Source: Kaistia hirudinis
GTDB lineage: Bacteria; Pseudomonadota; Alphaproteobacteria; Rhizobiales; Kaistiaceae
Direction: 5' to 3'
DNA: 64,000 nt
NCBI RefSeq assembly: GCF_014196455.1
Contig: NZ_JACIDS010000004.1
Location: forward strand, 744,001-808,000
Shown: in pieces, positions 16,640-25,882 of the stretch
How the letters are laid out: the number at the start of each line of letters is the position of its first letter
Numbering within the stretch: the stretch's first letter is position 1
Notes under the pieces: model-generated
Database searches by the model: none
Told to the model about the DNA's origin: nothing
The model's input: the letters and a program-made list of their open reading frames with translations, nothing else
Program-made: the position numbers and the translations under genes

Positions 16640-18139
16640 ATGTTCCCGACGCCGGCCCCGAAGCTGTTCAAGAACACCTACGACTTCGAATCGAAGCCGA
16701 TGGTGAAGCCGACGGGCTTCCGAGAATATGATGCGCGCTGGCTGTTCGGCGACGAGATCAACCTGATGGGCGTGCAGGCCCTCGGCATGGGCCTCGGCAC
16801 GCTGCTCGGCGAGATGGGCGTCAAGCGCGAGATCGTCACCGGCCACGACTATCGCTCCTATTCCTCCTCGATCAAGCTGGCGCTGGCGACCGGCCTGATG
16901 GCGGCGGGCTGCAAGGTGCACGACATCGGCCTCGCCGTGACGCCGATGGCCTATTTCGCGCAATTCGATCTCGACGTGCCGGCCGTCGCCATGGTCACCG
17001 CCTCGCACAACGAGAATGGCTGGACGGGCGTCAAGATGGGCGCGGCGCGGCCGCTGACCTTCGGGCCGGACGAGATGACCCGCCTCAAGGAGATCGTGCT
17101 GAAGGCCGCCTTCGATCTTTCGGGCGGCGGCTCCTATGTCTTCCACGAGAACTTCCCGGCGCGCTACATCGCCGACATGACCAACCGGCCGAAGCTCTCG
17201 CGGCCGATCAAGGTCATCGCCGCCTGCGGCAATGGCACGGCCGGCGCGTTTGCGCCGAAGGTGCTGGAGCTGATCGGCGCCGACGTCATCCCGATGGATG
17301 CCGAGCTCGACTACACCTTCCCGCGCTACAATCCGAACCCGGAAGATCTGAAGATGCTGCACGCGATCCGCGATGCGGTGCTGGAGCACGGCGCGGAAGT
17401 CGGCCTCGGCTTCGACGGCGACGGCGACCGTTGCGGCGTGGTCGACGATACCGGCGACGAGATCTTCGCGGACAAGGTCGGCGTCATGCTGGCGCGCGAT
17501 CTCTCGGCGCTGCATCCCGGCTCGACGTTCGTCGTCGACGTGAAGTCGACCGGCCTCTTCGCCACCGATCCGGTGCTGATCGCCAATGGCGTCAAGGCGG
17601 ATTACTGGAAGACGGGCCATTCCTACATCAAGCGCCGCGTCAACGCGCTCTCGGCGCTCGCCGGCTTCGAGAAGTCGGGCCATTATTTCTTCAACGCCCC
17701 CATCGGCCGCGGCTATGACGACGGCCTCGTATCGGCGCTCGCCATCCTCGACATGCTCGACCGCAATCCCGGGAAGAAGATGTCGGAGCTGAAGCTGGCG
17801 CTGCCCAAGACCTGGGGCTCGCCGACCATGTCGCCGCATTGCGACGACGAGGTGAAGTACGGCGTCATCGACAAGGTGGTGAAGCGGTTCGAGGACAAGA
17901 AGGCGAAGGGCGAGGCGCTCGATGGCCATGCGATCATCGATCTCGTGACGGTCAATGGCGTGCGCGTCGTCACCGATGACGGCACCTGGGGCCTGGTGCG
18001 CGCGTCCTCAAACAAGCCGGAGCTCGTCGTCGTCGTCGAGAGCCCCGTTTCCGAGGCGCGCATGCGCGAGATGTTCCACGCGGTCGATGGCGTGCTGCGC
18101 GAGAACCCTGAGGTGGGTGCCTACAACCAGACGATCTGA
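16640..18139 (+). CDS. Phosphomannomutase/phosphoglucomutase family protein
   Basis: 499 residues of the alpha-D-phosphohexomutase superfamily. Phospho-Ser122 is in MVTASHNENGWTGVK, the Mg loop is FDGDGDRCG near residue 255, and a C-terminal phosphate-binding domain holds RASSNKPELVV. The N-terminus includes the GFREYDARW substrate start seen in family members. It interconverts hexose 1- and 6-phosphates for surface polysaccharide sugars or glycogen. Start ATG 16640 is chosen because the upstream extension is not conserved-looking. The next gene, galM, is also sugar-related. Confidence 0.9.
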   Translation: MFPTPAPKLFKNTYDFESKPMVKPTGFREYDARWLFGDEINLMGVQALGMGLGTLLGEMGVKREIVTGHDYRSYSSSIKLALATGLMAAGCKVHDIGLAVTPMAYFAQFDLDVPAVAMVTASHNENGWTGVKMGAARPLTFGPDEMTRLKEIVLKAAFDLSGGGSYVFHENFPARYIADMTNRPKLSRPIKVIAACGNGTAGAFAPKVLELIGADVIPMDAELDYTFPRYNPNPEDLKMLHAIRDAVLEHGAEVGLGFDGDGDRCGVVDDTGDEIFADKVGVMLARDLSALHPGSTFVVDVKSTGLFATDPVLIANGVKADYWKTGHSYIKRRVNALSALAGFEKSGHYFFNAPIGRGYDDGLVSALAILDMLDRNPGKKMSELKLALPKTWGSPTMSPHCDDEVKYGVIDKVVKRFEDKKAKGEALDGHAIIDLVTVNGVRVVTDDGTWGLVRASSNKPELVVVVESPVSEARMREMFHAVDGVLRENPEVGAYNQTI

Positions 18140-18207
18140 GGCCTCTTCCGTCCTGGCGCTCCAGGCTCTATCGTACGATGAAAAGAGAGCCTGGAGACGC
18201 CCTGACC

Positions 18208-19218
18208 ATGACCGAGACCTCCTTCGGCCGCATGCCGGACGGCACGCCCGTTCGCGCCGTTTCGATCGCCAATGGCGGCCTGCGGGCGACGATCCTGACC
18301 TATGGCGCGGTGGTTCAGGACATCCGCCTCGACGGTGTCGATCATCCGCTGGTGCTCGGCTTCGATTCGATCGAGGGCTATCTGCGCAATCCCGAATATT
18401 TCGGCGCGGTCGCCGGCCGCTTCGCGAACCGCATCGCCAAGGGTCGCTTCACGCTCGACGGCGCGACCTACCAATTGTCGCAGAACGAGGGCGCGAACCA
18501 TCTGCATGGCGGTGCGGACGGCTTCGGCACCCGCGTCTGGGATCTGGTGGGCTCCACGCCGTCCAGCGTCACGCTCGCCATCGTCGGCGAGGATGGCGAA
18601 AATGGCTATCCCGGCCGGCTTGCCGTCGAACTCACCTATTCGATCGAGGCGCCGGCGACGCTCAGGACCAGCATCCGTGCCACGACCGACCGCGCCACGA
18701 TCGTGAACCTTGCCCAGCACGCTTATTTCAACCTCGACGGAACCGGCACGATCGTCGACCACGAGCTGACCATTCCCGCCGAGACCTATCTGCCGGTCGA
18801 TGCCGAGACGATGCCGACCGGCGTGTTCGAGCCGGTCGCCGGCAGCGTCTTCGATTTCCGCTCCGGCCGGCGGATCGGCGAGGGCCATGCGGGCGTGGTC
18901 GAGAGCTACGACCATAATTTCGTGGTGAAACGGCAGAAATCCGCCGTTCCGCACCTGCTCGCGCATCTCGTATCGCGCAACAGCGGCGTCGCCCTCGACG
19001 TGCTTTCGACCGAGCCGGGCGTGCAGTTCTATGGCGGGCACATGGTGCACAGCCATGATCCCGGCACCAATGGCGAGGTCTTCGGCCCCAATGCCGGCCT
19101 CTGCCTCGAGGCGCAGCTCTTCCCCGACGCGCCGAACCAGCCCGCCTTCCCGAGCGCCGTGCTGCGTCCCGGCGAGACCTATGCCCAGGAAACGCTGTTC
19201 GCGTTCGCCCGGATCTGA
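18208..19218 (+). CDS. galM: Aldose 1-epimerase GalM
   Basis: 336 residues from ATG 18208, with GGAGA about 12 bases upstream; an in-frame ATG at 18178 would add 10 residues but has no ribosome site. Mutarotase hallmarks are the NRIAKGRF and NEGANHLHGG substrate loop, the catalytic His in LAQHAYFNLDG, and a C-terminal catalytic Glu in CLEAQLFPDAPNQP. It interconverts alpha and beta anomers of aldoses such as galactose or glucose. It follows the phosphohexomutase by 68 bp and converges on the SDR gene. Confidence 0.92.
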   Translation: MTETSFGRMPDGTPVRAVSIANGGLRATILTYGAVVQDIRLDGVDHPLVLGFDSIEGYLRNPEYFGAVAGRFANRIAKGRFTLDGATYQLSQNEGANHLHGGADGFGTRVWDLVGSTPSSVTLAIVGEDGENGYPGRLAVELTYSIEAPATLRTSIRATTDRATIVNLAQHAYFNLDGTGTIVDHELTIPAETYLPVDAETMPTGVFEPVAGSVFDFRSGRRIGEGHAGVVESYDHNFVVKRQKSAVPHLLAHLVSRNSGVALDVLSTEPGVQFYGGHMVHSHDPGTNGEVFGPNAGLCLEAQLFPDAPNQPAFPSAVLRPGETYAQETLFAFARI

Positions 19219-19233
19219 TCGCTCCGGCCTTGC

Positions 19234-20553
19234 CTAGCGCTCGTCCATCACCGCCAGCGTGATCAGGGCGAGCAGGGCGGCCGGGATCGTCTTGAGGAGA
19301 GGCCCAAGCGGGTCGAGCCAGAGCGTCGGCGCGATGAGACTTGCGGCGACGAGGTAGAGGATCGTCAGCAGCACCATGGCGCGGAGCGCAAGCGTGCTGC
19401 GCCGCCGGACGAGCACCATGGCGCCGAGCAGGATGTCGAGCAGCGAGCCGGCGATCACCGCAGCGGTGCCAAGCAGCGGCGGCCAGTTGGCGGCGAGGGA
19501 AAGCTCGGCCGCGCGCTCATGGCCGACGAGCCCGAATACGCCCGACGCCATCCAGAACAGCGCCAGCGTCAGAATGGCCAGCGGCTTCAGGAAATAGAGC
19601 CGGGCGAACCAGCGCTCCTGCACGCCGGAGGGCCAGGCGGTGAGCATGGAGGCGAGGTCGCGCGGCTTGATGCCGAGCACGCGCTGCGCGCTGTCGCTGT
19701 CGCCCGCAATGCCGCTCTTCATCTGGCGCAGCGTCGTCGTGCGCATCGGGCTGCGCCAGCCCAGGCGGCCGGCGAGATTGGCGACGAGCGCGAACGGCCA
19801 GGCGATCGCCGCGGGAATCCTGAGGATACGGGCGGGCGGCAGGCCGAGCCAGCCGCGCATCGCGACCAGCAGGTCGGCCAGCGTCGTCTTGTCGGGGGCG
19901 ACGAGATCGATCGAGACGCGGGCGTGGCGCCAGGCCTCGGCCGCGCGCGCAACGGCCTCGGCGACGTCCTCGACGGAAACCGGCTGCACGACGCTGCGGC
20001 TGTGCACGGCCGGGATCACAAGCGGAAAGGCGGCGAGGCCGCGCAGCAGCGCCGACCCGCCATAGGCGGTGGGGGCGAGGACGAAACCGGGGCGCAGGAT
20101 CAGCCAGTCGAGATCGAGGGCCTTGAGACCCTCCTCGGCGGCGAGCTTGGTGCGGCTGAAAGGCGTCGGGCGGCCGGCCGCGATGCCCGCCGCCGAGACA
20201 TGCACGACGCGGCGCACGCCGGCGGCCGCGCAGGCCTTGTAGAGCGCCAGCGTTCCCTCGACATGGACTGCCTCGAGATCGTCCCTGGGACCGTCCAGAA
20301 GCGCGCCCGCACAGTTCACGACGGCATCGACGCCGGCGATCGCCGCGTTCCAGTCCTCGGGCTTCGTCATGGTCGCCATGTCGCCGGCGATCCACTGCGC
20401 ATAGGGGAAGCGCCGGGCGGCGACCTCGATGTCCCGTCCGAATGCGACGACGTCGATGCGGCGTGCTTGCAGGCGCGCGAGCACATACGCACCTATGAGA
20501 CCGTACGCTCCCACGACGAGAATGCGCCGCCGCCTTTGCGGTTCGGATTCCAT
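19234..20553 (-). CDS. SDR-family NAD(P)-binding protein fused to a DoxX-like membrane domain
   Basis: 439 residues. The N-terminal half (about 10-290) is an atypical short-chain dehydrogenase: Rossmann motif VVGAYGLIGAYV, then CAGALLDG and HVSAAGI, without the usual Tyr-x-x-x-Lys. The C-terminal 130 residues contain four hydrophobic helices with the spacing of DoxX-like proteins. The protein probably binds NAD(P) on the cytosolic side and is anchored in the membrane; its substrate is unknown. Such fusions occur in other proteobacteria. It is divergent from the URC1 homologue across a 169-bp gap. Confidence 0.8.
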   Translation of the reverse strand: MESEPQRRRRILVVGAYGLIGAYVLARLQARRIDVVAFGRDIEVAARRFPYAQWIAGDMATMTKPEDWNAAIAGVDAVVNCAGALLDGPRDDLEAVHVEGTLALYKACAAAGVRRVVHVSAAGIAAGRPTPFSRTKLAAEEGLKALDLDWLILRPGFVLAPTAYGGSALLRGLAAFPLVIPAVHSRSVVQPVSVEDVAEAVARAAEAWRHARVSIDLVAPDKTTLADLLVAMRGWLGLPPARILRIPAAIAWPFALVANLAGRLGWRSPMRTTTLRQMKSGIAGDSDSAQRVLGIKPRDLASMLTAWPSGVQERWFARLYFLKPLAILTLALFWMASGVFGLVGHERAAELSLAANWPPLLGTAAVIAGSLLDILLGAMVLVRRRSTLALRAMVLLTILYLVAASLIAPTLWLDPLGPLLKTIPAALLALITLAVMDER

Positions 20554-20722
20554 CTCGACTTCCCCCGGACACGGCGCTCCAGATCACCGCGATCGACCCG
20601 GCCATGGTCCTAGGCCGTGGCCGCCACAGTTGCAACAAACCACTTCCATTCCGTGACGGAGCGCCGCATTCTTCTTCAACTTCAAATAAACGTCGGATCA
20701 AACCGGCCCAAGGCTCGAAACC

Positions 20723-21979
20723 ATGAGCACCAACCGTTCCAGCCACATTCGCCTGACGTCCCACCCCGGCGCCCAAGCGCCGGTCCGCTTCCCCATACGC
20801 TGGGGTGAGGCCGATCCGCGGAAGCGCGGCCCGATCATCGGCACGGTCGCGAATGCGGCCGATCGCAACACGATCGGCACGCATGGCGGTTCCTATTCGC
20901 TCTATCGCGCGCTCGCCGTCTCGTCCGGCGCGCTCAACCCGATCCAGCGTCCGGACCTGCGCAATACCTCGCCCGTCGTCACCATCGGACCGCATCCGCA
21001 ATGGTCGGATCCGGCGCGGATCGTGTCGCTCGATCCCTTCGGGCACATGGCCGCCGAGATCTTCGCCAAGGAGATCGCCGAGGGCGTCGATATCCGTCCG
21101 ACCATCGCGATCACCAAGGCCCGGCTCACCATGGCCGAACTGCATGAGGCGATCCGCCTGGAGCGCCTTTCGATCGATGGCGAGATCGTGCGCGAGAATG
21201 GCGACGTCTCGGTGACGAAGGCGGCGATCGATCCGGTCTGGCACATTCCGGGCATCGCGGCCCGCTTCTCGGTTTCGGAGGAGCAGCTTCGCCGCACGCT
21301 GTTCGAGCAGACGGGCGGCATGTATCCCGAACTGGTCACCCGGCCCGATCTCGACGTGTTCCTGCCGCCGATCGGCGGCACGACGATCTACATCTTCGGC
21401 GATCCCGCCGCGCTCTCCGATCCCGGCCGCACGCTCGCCTGCCGCGTCCATGACGAGTGCAACGGCTCGGACGTGTTCGGCTCCGATATCTGCACCTGTC
21501 GGCCCTATCTGATCCAGGGCATCGAGGAAGCGGTGAGGGAGGCGCAGAAGGGCGGTGCCGGCCTCGTGGTCTATAATCGCAAGGAAGGCCGGGCGCTCGG
21601 CGAGGTGACCAAGTTCCTCGTCTACAACGCCCGCAAGCGCCAGGAAGGCGGCGACCAGGCGGCGACCTATTTCGAGCGCACCGAGTGCGTCGCCGGCGTC
21701 CAGGATGCGCGCTTCCAGCAATTGATGCCGGACGTGCTGCATTGGCTCGGCATCCGCCGCATCGACCGCTTCATTTCGATGTCCGACATGAAATACGACG
21801 CGATCACCGGCTCCGGGATCGAGATCGTCGAGCGCGTGCCGATCCCGGAGGAACTGATCCCCTCCGACGCGCGGGTCGAGATCGACGCCAAGAAGGCCGC
21901 CGGCTATTTCTCGCCGACTGCGCGGCCGTCCTCTGACGATCTCACCCGCACGGTGGGACGGTCGCTGGAGAAATACTAA
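20723..21979 (+). CDS. GTP cyclohydrolase II-like protein of the URC1 (uracil catabolism) type
   Basis: 418 residues. The C-terminal half (about 215-405) is a GTP cyclohydrolase II domain with zinc ligands Cys246, Cys257 and Cys259 (RVHDEC, DICTC) and YNRKEGRALGE. The N-terminal 200 residues have no DHBP-synthase motifs and are not found in riboflavin-type RibA. The RibA DxVEANxxLG stretch is also replaced. This pattern, together with the DUF1688/URC4 gene next door, fits URC1 of the fungal and bacterial URC route for uracil use. It is expected to open a uracil nucleotide ring rather than act on GTP. It is not the housekeeping ribA (inference from context). Confidence 0.82.
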   Translation: MSTNRSSHIRLTSHPGAQAPVRFPIRWGEADPRKRGPIIGTVANAADRNTIGTHGGSYSLYRALAVSSGALNPIQRPDLRNTSPVVTIGPHPQWSDPARIVSLDPFGHMAAEIFAKEIAEGVDIRPTIAITKARLTMAELHEAIRLERLSIDGEIVRENGDVSVTKAAIDPVWHIPGIAARFSVSEEQLRRTLFEQTGGMYPELVTRPDLDVFLPPIGGTTIYIFGDPAALSDPGRTLACRVHDECNGSDVFGSDICTCRPYLIQGIEEAVREAQKGGAGLVVYNRKEGRALGEVTKFLVYNARKRQEGGDQAATYFERTECVAGVQDARFQQLMPDVLHWLGIRRIDRFISMSDMKYDAITGSGIEIVERVPIPEELIPSDARVEIDAKKAAGYFSPTARPSSDDLTRTVGRSLEKY

Positions 21980-22066
21980 GCCATCGCGTCGCATTCCGTG
22001 GGAGGCCAACGGGATGCGAAAGCGAGGAGGAGGGGATGCGCGCATGACGACCAGAGGGAGTTACAT

Positions 22067-23287
22067 TTGGCCTCAGCCAGTGAGTTACTGACATCCGCCG
22101 CAGTCCGCGAGCGGGCGCATCGCCTGCTGGCGCTTGGCGTCCGGGGCGAACTCGAGCATTTCAGCGTCGATCTCGCACGCCTGCCGGCGGTTGCCGACTA
22201 TGTCATCGAGACGATGCGCAGTGCCTATCCGGGTGGCGACATCCCGTTTCATTCGCGCTGGCGTCATTTCGAGGCGGGCGGCATCGATCGATGGGGCGGG
22301 CTGGTCGAGGCCGCCGGCATCACGGATCCGCTGGTCTTCGGGCGTGCCGCCTATGATCTCGCGATCGTCTCCGTGCTGCTCGATGCGGGCGCGGGTGCGG
22401 ATTGGAAATTCGTCGAGCCGGCGAGCGGCGAGACCTTCGCCCGCTCGGAGGGGCTCGCGATTGCGAGCTTTGCCATGTTCGCCGCCGGCGTCTTCTCGAG
22501 CCGCCCCGATGATCCGCTGCGCGCTGATGCCGCCGCGCTCGCCGCGCTCACCGTCGAGGAACTTGCTGAAGGGCTTCAGGTCGGCCCCGACAATCCGATC
22601 GTGGGCCTCGAAGGCCGCGTGACGCTGCTGAACGCGCTCGGCCGCGTCGTCGCCGAGCGGATCGACCTCTTCGGCGAGGATGAGGCGCGGCCCGGCGGTC
22701 TGTTCGACGCGGTGGTCGCGCGCGCCGTTGACGGACGGATCGCCGCTCCCGTGGTGCTCGAACTGGTGCTGGACGGGCTCGGCCCGATCTGGCCGAGCCG
22801 CCTCTCGCTCGACGGCGTCGCGCTCGGCGACACCTGGAAACACGGCAAGCTGGTGACGGAGGATGCGACCAGCGGGCTGATGCCGTTCCACAAGCTGTCG
22901 CAATGGCTGACCTATTCGCTGCTCGAGCCGCTTATCTGGACGGGTCTCGAGGTGGTCGATCTCGACGGGCTGACCGGCCTGCCCGAATATCGTAATGGCG
23001 GGCTGTTCATCGATTTCGGCGTGCTCCAGCCCAAGGATCCGAGCGCCTTTCTGAAGCTCTGGAAGGCGGAGAACGAGTTCGTCGTGGAATGGCGTGCCCT
23101 GACCGTGGCGCTGCTTGACGAGACCGCGAAGCTCGTCCGCGAGCGCGCTGGGCTCGACGCGGAGGCGCTGCCGCTCGCCAAGGTGCTCGAAGGCGGAACT
23201 TGGGCGGCCGGCCGGCGGATCGCGCGCGAGAAGCGCGTCGGCGGCGGCCCGCCGCTGCGCCTCGAAATGGACGGGACGGTGTTCTGA
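22067..23287 (+). CDS. URC4/Urg3 family protein (DUF1688), uracil catabolism
   Basis: 406 residues from a TTG at 22067, chosen because AGGGAG lies 7 bases upstream; no in-frame ATG is nearby. The sequence fits DUF1688: VRERAHRLLALG, PFHSRWRHFEAGG, SLLEPLIWTG and LPEYRNGGLFID. URC4 is genetically required for uracil use in yeast with URC1, but its reaction is unknown. It follows the URC1 homologue by 87 bp, so they are probably one operon. The usual partner uracil phosphoribosyltransferase is not seen here. Confidence 0.85.
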   Translation: MASASELLTSAAVRERAHRLLALGVRGELEHFSVDLARLPAVADYVIETMRSAYPGGDIPFHSRWRHFEAGGIDRWGGLVEAAGITDPLVFGRAAYDLAIVSVLLDAGAGADWKFVEPASGETFARSEGLAIASFAMFAAGVFSSRPDDPLRADAAALAALTVEELAEGLQVGPDNPIVGLEGRVTLLNALGRVVAERIDLFGEDEARPGGLFDAVVARAVDGRIAAPVVLELVLDGLGPIWPSRLSLDGVALGDTWKHGKLVTEDATSGLMPFHKLSQWLTYSLLEPLIWTGLEVVDLDGLTGLPEYRNGGLFIDFGVLQPKDPSAFLKLWKAENEFVVEWRALTVALLDETAKLVRERAGLDAEALPLAKVLEGGTWAAGRRIAREKRVGGGPPLRLEMDGTVF

Positions 23288-23305
23288 CGGTCCGGTAAAG
23301 CGCCC

Positions 23306-23812
23306 TCAGGCGGACGCCTTGCGTCCGCCCAGCAAATAGAACCAGCCGAGCAGGATCGGCCCGAGCGTCAGGGCGACGTCGGCGAGATTGAAGACGAAGA
23401 AGCCGCGCGCGCCGAAATGCAGATAGAGGAAATCGACCACATGCCCGAAGCGGACGCGGTCGATCAGATTGCCGAGCGCGCCGCCGACGATCAGCGCGAA
23501 GCCGGCGGCGACGAGGCGGCCGCCATCCTGCGCCGTGCGCCAGAGATAGAGCACGAACAGCGTGATGAGCGCCGTTCCGGCGACGAGCACGAGGCTGCCG
23601 AGATCGTTGCCGAGCGAGAAGGCGACGCCGGTGTTGTGGACGCGCAGCAGCGACAGGATGGGCAGTAGATCGATCGTGCGGCCGAAGTCGAGCGTGCGCT
23701 CGGCGACGAATTTGCTGGCCTGGTCGATGACCAGAACCGCGGCGATGATCGACAGGCCGAAGGCCGAGAGCGGGCCCGGCACGCGCGCGGCCGTCGAGAC
23801 GGATTGCGTCAT
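23306..23812 (-). CDS. lspA: Lipoprotein signal peptidase LspA
   Basis: 168 residues with four transmembrane helices. The family blocks GGALGNLIDR, HVVDFLYLHF and FNLADVALTLG are present, with the catalytic pair Asp127 and Asp145. It cleaves lipoprotein signal peptides after diacylglyceryl transfer in the inner membrane. Its start overlaps the stop of the upstream RNA methyltransferase by ATGA (23809-23812). It converges on the URC4 gene 18 bp away. Confidence 0.95.
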   Translation of the reverse strand: MTQSVSTAARVPGPLSAFGLSIIAAVLVIDQASKFVAERTLDFGRTIDLLPILSLLRVHNTGVAFSLGNDLGSLVLVAGTALITLFVLYLWRTAQDGGRLVAAGFALIVGGALGNLIDRVRFGHVVDFLYLHFGARGFFVFNLADVALTLGPILLGWFYLLGGRKASA

Positions 23813-24648
23813 GTCAGCTTCAATTCGTTCCGCCGGATCTCGAACAGCATGACGCCGGTCGCGATGGCGAGATTGAGCGAATCGGCGCGGCCGGCCTGCG
23901 GGATCTTGACCAGATGGTCGCAGAGCGCGGCGAAGCCGTCGTCTAGGCCGGATTGCTCATTGCCCATGAGGAGCAGCACGGGTTTCGCATAGTCGACGTC
24001 GCGAAAATCCTCGGTGCCCGAGAGATGCGTGCCGACGACGATGCCCGGCCAGGTCTTGCGCCAGGCGGCGAACTCGCCGGTCGTCATGCGGGCGAGCGGC
24101 ACGTGGAAAATCGAGCCCATCGTCGCGCGCACCGCCTCGACGCCGAACGGATCGACCGTATCGCCGACGAGGATCACGCCTTCCGCGCCCGAGGCGTCGA
24201 CCGTGCGGATGATCGTGCCGAGATTGCCGGGGTCCTTGATGCCTTCCAGCGCGACCCAGACGCCGCGCGGGCTCGGGCGGATGGCGGAGGGCGGCATCAG
24301 GCGCTGCTCGAAGACGCCGACGACCATCTGCGGGTTGTCGCGCCGGGTCATCTTGGCGAGGACGGCATCGGTGACTTCCAGCACCTCGCCGCCGCGCGCA
24401 TGGGTCCGCGTCGCGACGCGCCGGACGATCGGATGGTTCGCGACCTTGGCGCCATAGGCGAGGATGCGGATCGGCCAATCCTCTTCGACGGCATCGGCGA
24501 CGAGCTTCATGCCCTCGGTCACGAACAGCCCGCTTTCCTTGCGGTACTTCGGCAAGGCGAGCGCGCGGATCTCCTTGATCGTCGTGTTGTTGAGGCTCGT
24601 AACGGCCCGGATGGCGCCGGGTGCGGAGATCGGCGAATCGTCAGCCAT
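23809..24648 (-). CDS. TrmH/SpoU-family RNA 2'-O-methyltransferase
   Basis: 279 residues from ATG 24648 (MADDSPISAP); an open frame extends upstream but over the neighbouring gene. The N-terminal substrate domain includes SLNNTTIKEIRALA and RKESGLFVTEG. The C-terminal SpoU knot carries motif 1 (NLGTIIRTVDASGAEG), motif 2 (LLLMGNEQSGL) and motif 3 (IPQAGRADSLNLAIATG). It methylates a ribose in rRNA or tRNA; the exact site cannot be read. It overlaps the start of lspA by 4 bp and the end of the RlmI-like gene by 8 bp. Confidence 0.9.
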   Translation of the reverse strand: MADDSPISAPGAIRAVTSLNNTTIKEIRALALPKYRKESGLFVTEGMKLVADAVEEDWPIRILAYGAKVANHPIVRRVATRTHARGGEVLEVTDAVLAKMTRRDNPQMVVGVFEQRLMPPSAIRPSPRGVWVALEGIKDPGNLGTIIRTVDASGAEGVILVGDTVDPFGVEAVRATMGSIFHVPLARMTTGEFAAWRKTWPGIVVGTHLSGTEDFRDVDYAKPVLLLMGNEQSGLDDGFAALCDHLVKIPQAGRADSLNLAIATGVMLFEIRRNELKLT

Positions 24649-25660
24649 GGCGGGACCACCTGGAGAAGAGGGAGGTCGACAGATAGCGCCCGCCGCCTTC
24701 CTCGCGAAGGAGGAGTTCGCCCGATTCGAGCTTGCCCGGCAGGCCGGCGAGCGCCTCGGCGCTGACCTCGTGGATCGCCATGAAGGAGGCACGGATAGAA
24801 TAGGCGGAAAGGCACAGAAAGAGCGCGTCGTCGGAAAGGAGCTGCCGGCAGAGCCGCATCATCTCCGGCAATCTCTCGAAGATGTCCCAGACCTCGCCGT
24901 TCGGGCCGCGGCCGAATTTCGGCGGATCGAGGATGATGCCGTCATAGCGCGAGCCGCGGCGTACCTCGCGCTGCACGAATTTCATCGCGTCCTCGACGAT
25001 CCAGCGCACGGGCAGGTCCGCGATGCCGGACATCTCCTGGTTCTCGCGCGCCCAGCCGATCGCCTTCTTCGACGCGTCGACATGGGTGACCTGCGCGCCG
25101 GCCATGGCGGCGACGAAGGAGGCGATGCCGGTATAGCCGAAGAGATTGAGCACCTTGAGCGGACGGCGCGCATTTGCGCTGATGCCCGCGAACCAGGCCC
25201 AGTGCATTTCCTGCTCGGGGAAGAAGCCGACGTGGCGGAAGGCCGTGAAGCGGCCGAGAAAGCGCACATCCTTCTCGCCGACGGCGCGCGGCAGCGGCCA
25301 GCTCATCGGCCAGGTTTCGCCGATCGGCTTACGATAGCGCCAGCGCCCGTCCGAATCCTCGTCCTTGGCGCCGGTGAAGACCGCGTCGGCCTGCTCCCAT
25401 TCCGCTTCCGAAAGGCGCGGCGTCCACAGCGCCTGCGCTTCCGGGCGGACAATGCGGTAGCGGCCATAGCGCTCGAGCTTGCGGCCATGGCCGCTGTCGA
25501 TCAGCGCATAGTCGCTCCAGCCTTCCGTCTCCAGCATGACTGGCCAGACGGAGGAGGGGGTGTCCTTCGCCGCGGCGGTGCCGCGCGTCTTCGAGGAGGC
25601 GTCCTGCATGGCCGGTTCATAGCGGGCGGCGGGCTGAAAGCCAATCGTCCGCAGCATCAT
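24641..25660 (-). CDS. Class I SAM-dependent methyltransferase, RlmI-like
   Basis: 339 residues. An N-terminal region (about 35-110) is followed by a Rossmann methyltransferase domain with SAM motif LNLFGYTGIASFVAAMAG and the catalytic ILDPPKFGRG, the NPPY-type motif of RNA m5C/m2G enzymes. The 5' ATG at 25660 is preferred because AGAGGG lies upstream; a Met 17 residues later is possible. Probably modifies rRNA. It heads the operon methyltransferase, TrmH, lspA on the minus strand. A 222-bp gap separates it from the CoxG-like gene. Confidence 0.85.
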   Translation of the reverse strand: MMLRTIGFQPAARYEPAMQDASSKTRGTAAAKDTPSSVWPVMLETEGWSDYALIDSGHGRKLERYGRYRIVRPEAQALWTPRLSEAEWEQADAVFTGAKDEDSDGRWRYRKPIGETWPMSWPLPRAVGEKDVRFLGRFTAFRHVGFFPEQEMHWAWFAGISANARRPLKVLNLFGYTGIASFVAAMAGAQVTHVDASKKAIGWARENQEMSGIADLPVRWIVEDAMKFVQREVRRGSRYDGIILDPPKFGRGPNGEVWDIFERLPEMMRLCRQLLSDDALFLCLSAYSIRASFMAIHEVSAEALAGLPGKLESGELLLREEGGGRYLSTSLFSRWSRHG

Positions 25661-25694
25661 GCGGCCCTCTTCTCATAAGCGTCTTGTTCGAGGC

Positions 25695-25732
25695 GCGTCT
25701 TGCTATCGCCTGTGCGTCTTGCCGTCGCCTGT
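25695..25732. repeat. Tandem 19-bp direct repeat
   Basis: Two adjacent 19-bp units (25695-25713 and 25714-25732), each GCGTCTTGC..TCGCCTGT, differ at two positions. They lie upstream of the methyltransferase start in a 222-bp divergent gap with no gene. Function unknown; it might be a regulator site or a slippage product. Confidence 0.6.
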
Positions 25733-25882
25733 GCGGGCATGCGACCATGGGGCGAATATTGACCAATCCCGGATGCGCCCCGTCGCGTCCATCCCAGCAC
25801 GCGGCCGTGAGGGCGCGCGCTTTTCGGCAACAAGACGGACCGGTGACGAACGCCGGCTGTCCGGCACATGGAAGGTACGCCC

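Noticed and set aside
15953-17929. 658-residue antisense frame over the protease and phosphohexomutase genes
   Set aside because: Low-complexity Arg/His/Glu composition without motifs; both sense genes are well supported.
20723-21979. Housekeeping riboflavin ribA
   Set aside because: Extra N-terminal half, altered C-terminal block and the URC4 neighbour point to the URC1 type.
21998-22066. GTG at 21998 as the URC4 start
   Set aside because: No ribosome site and basic low-complexity residues; TTG 22067 has AGGGAG at proper spacing.
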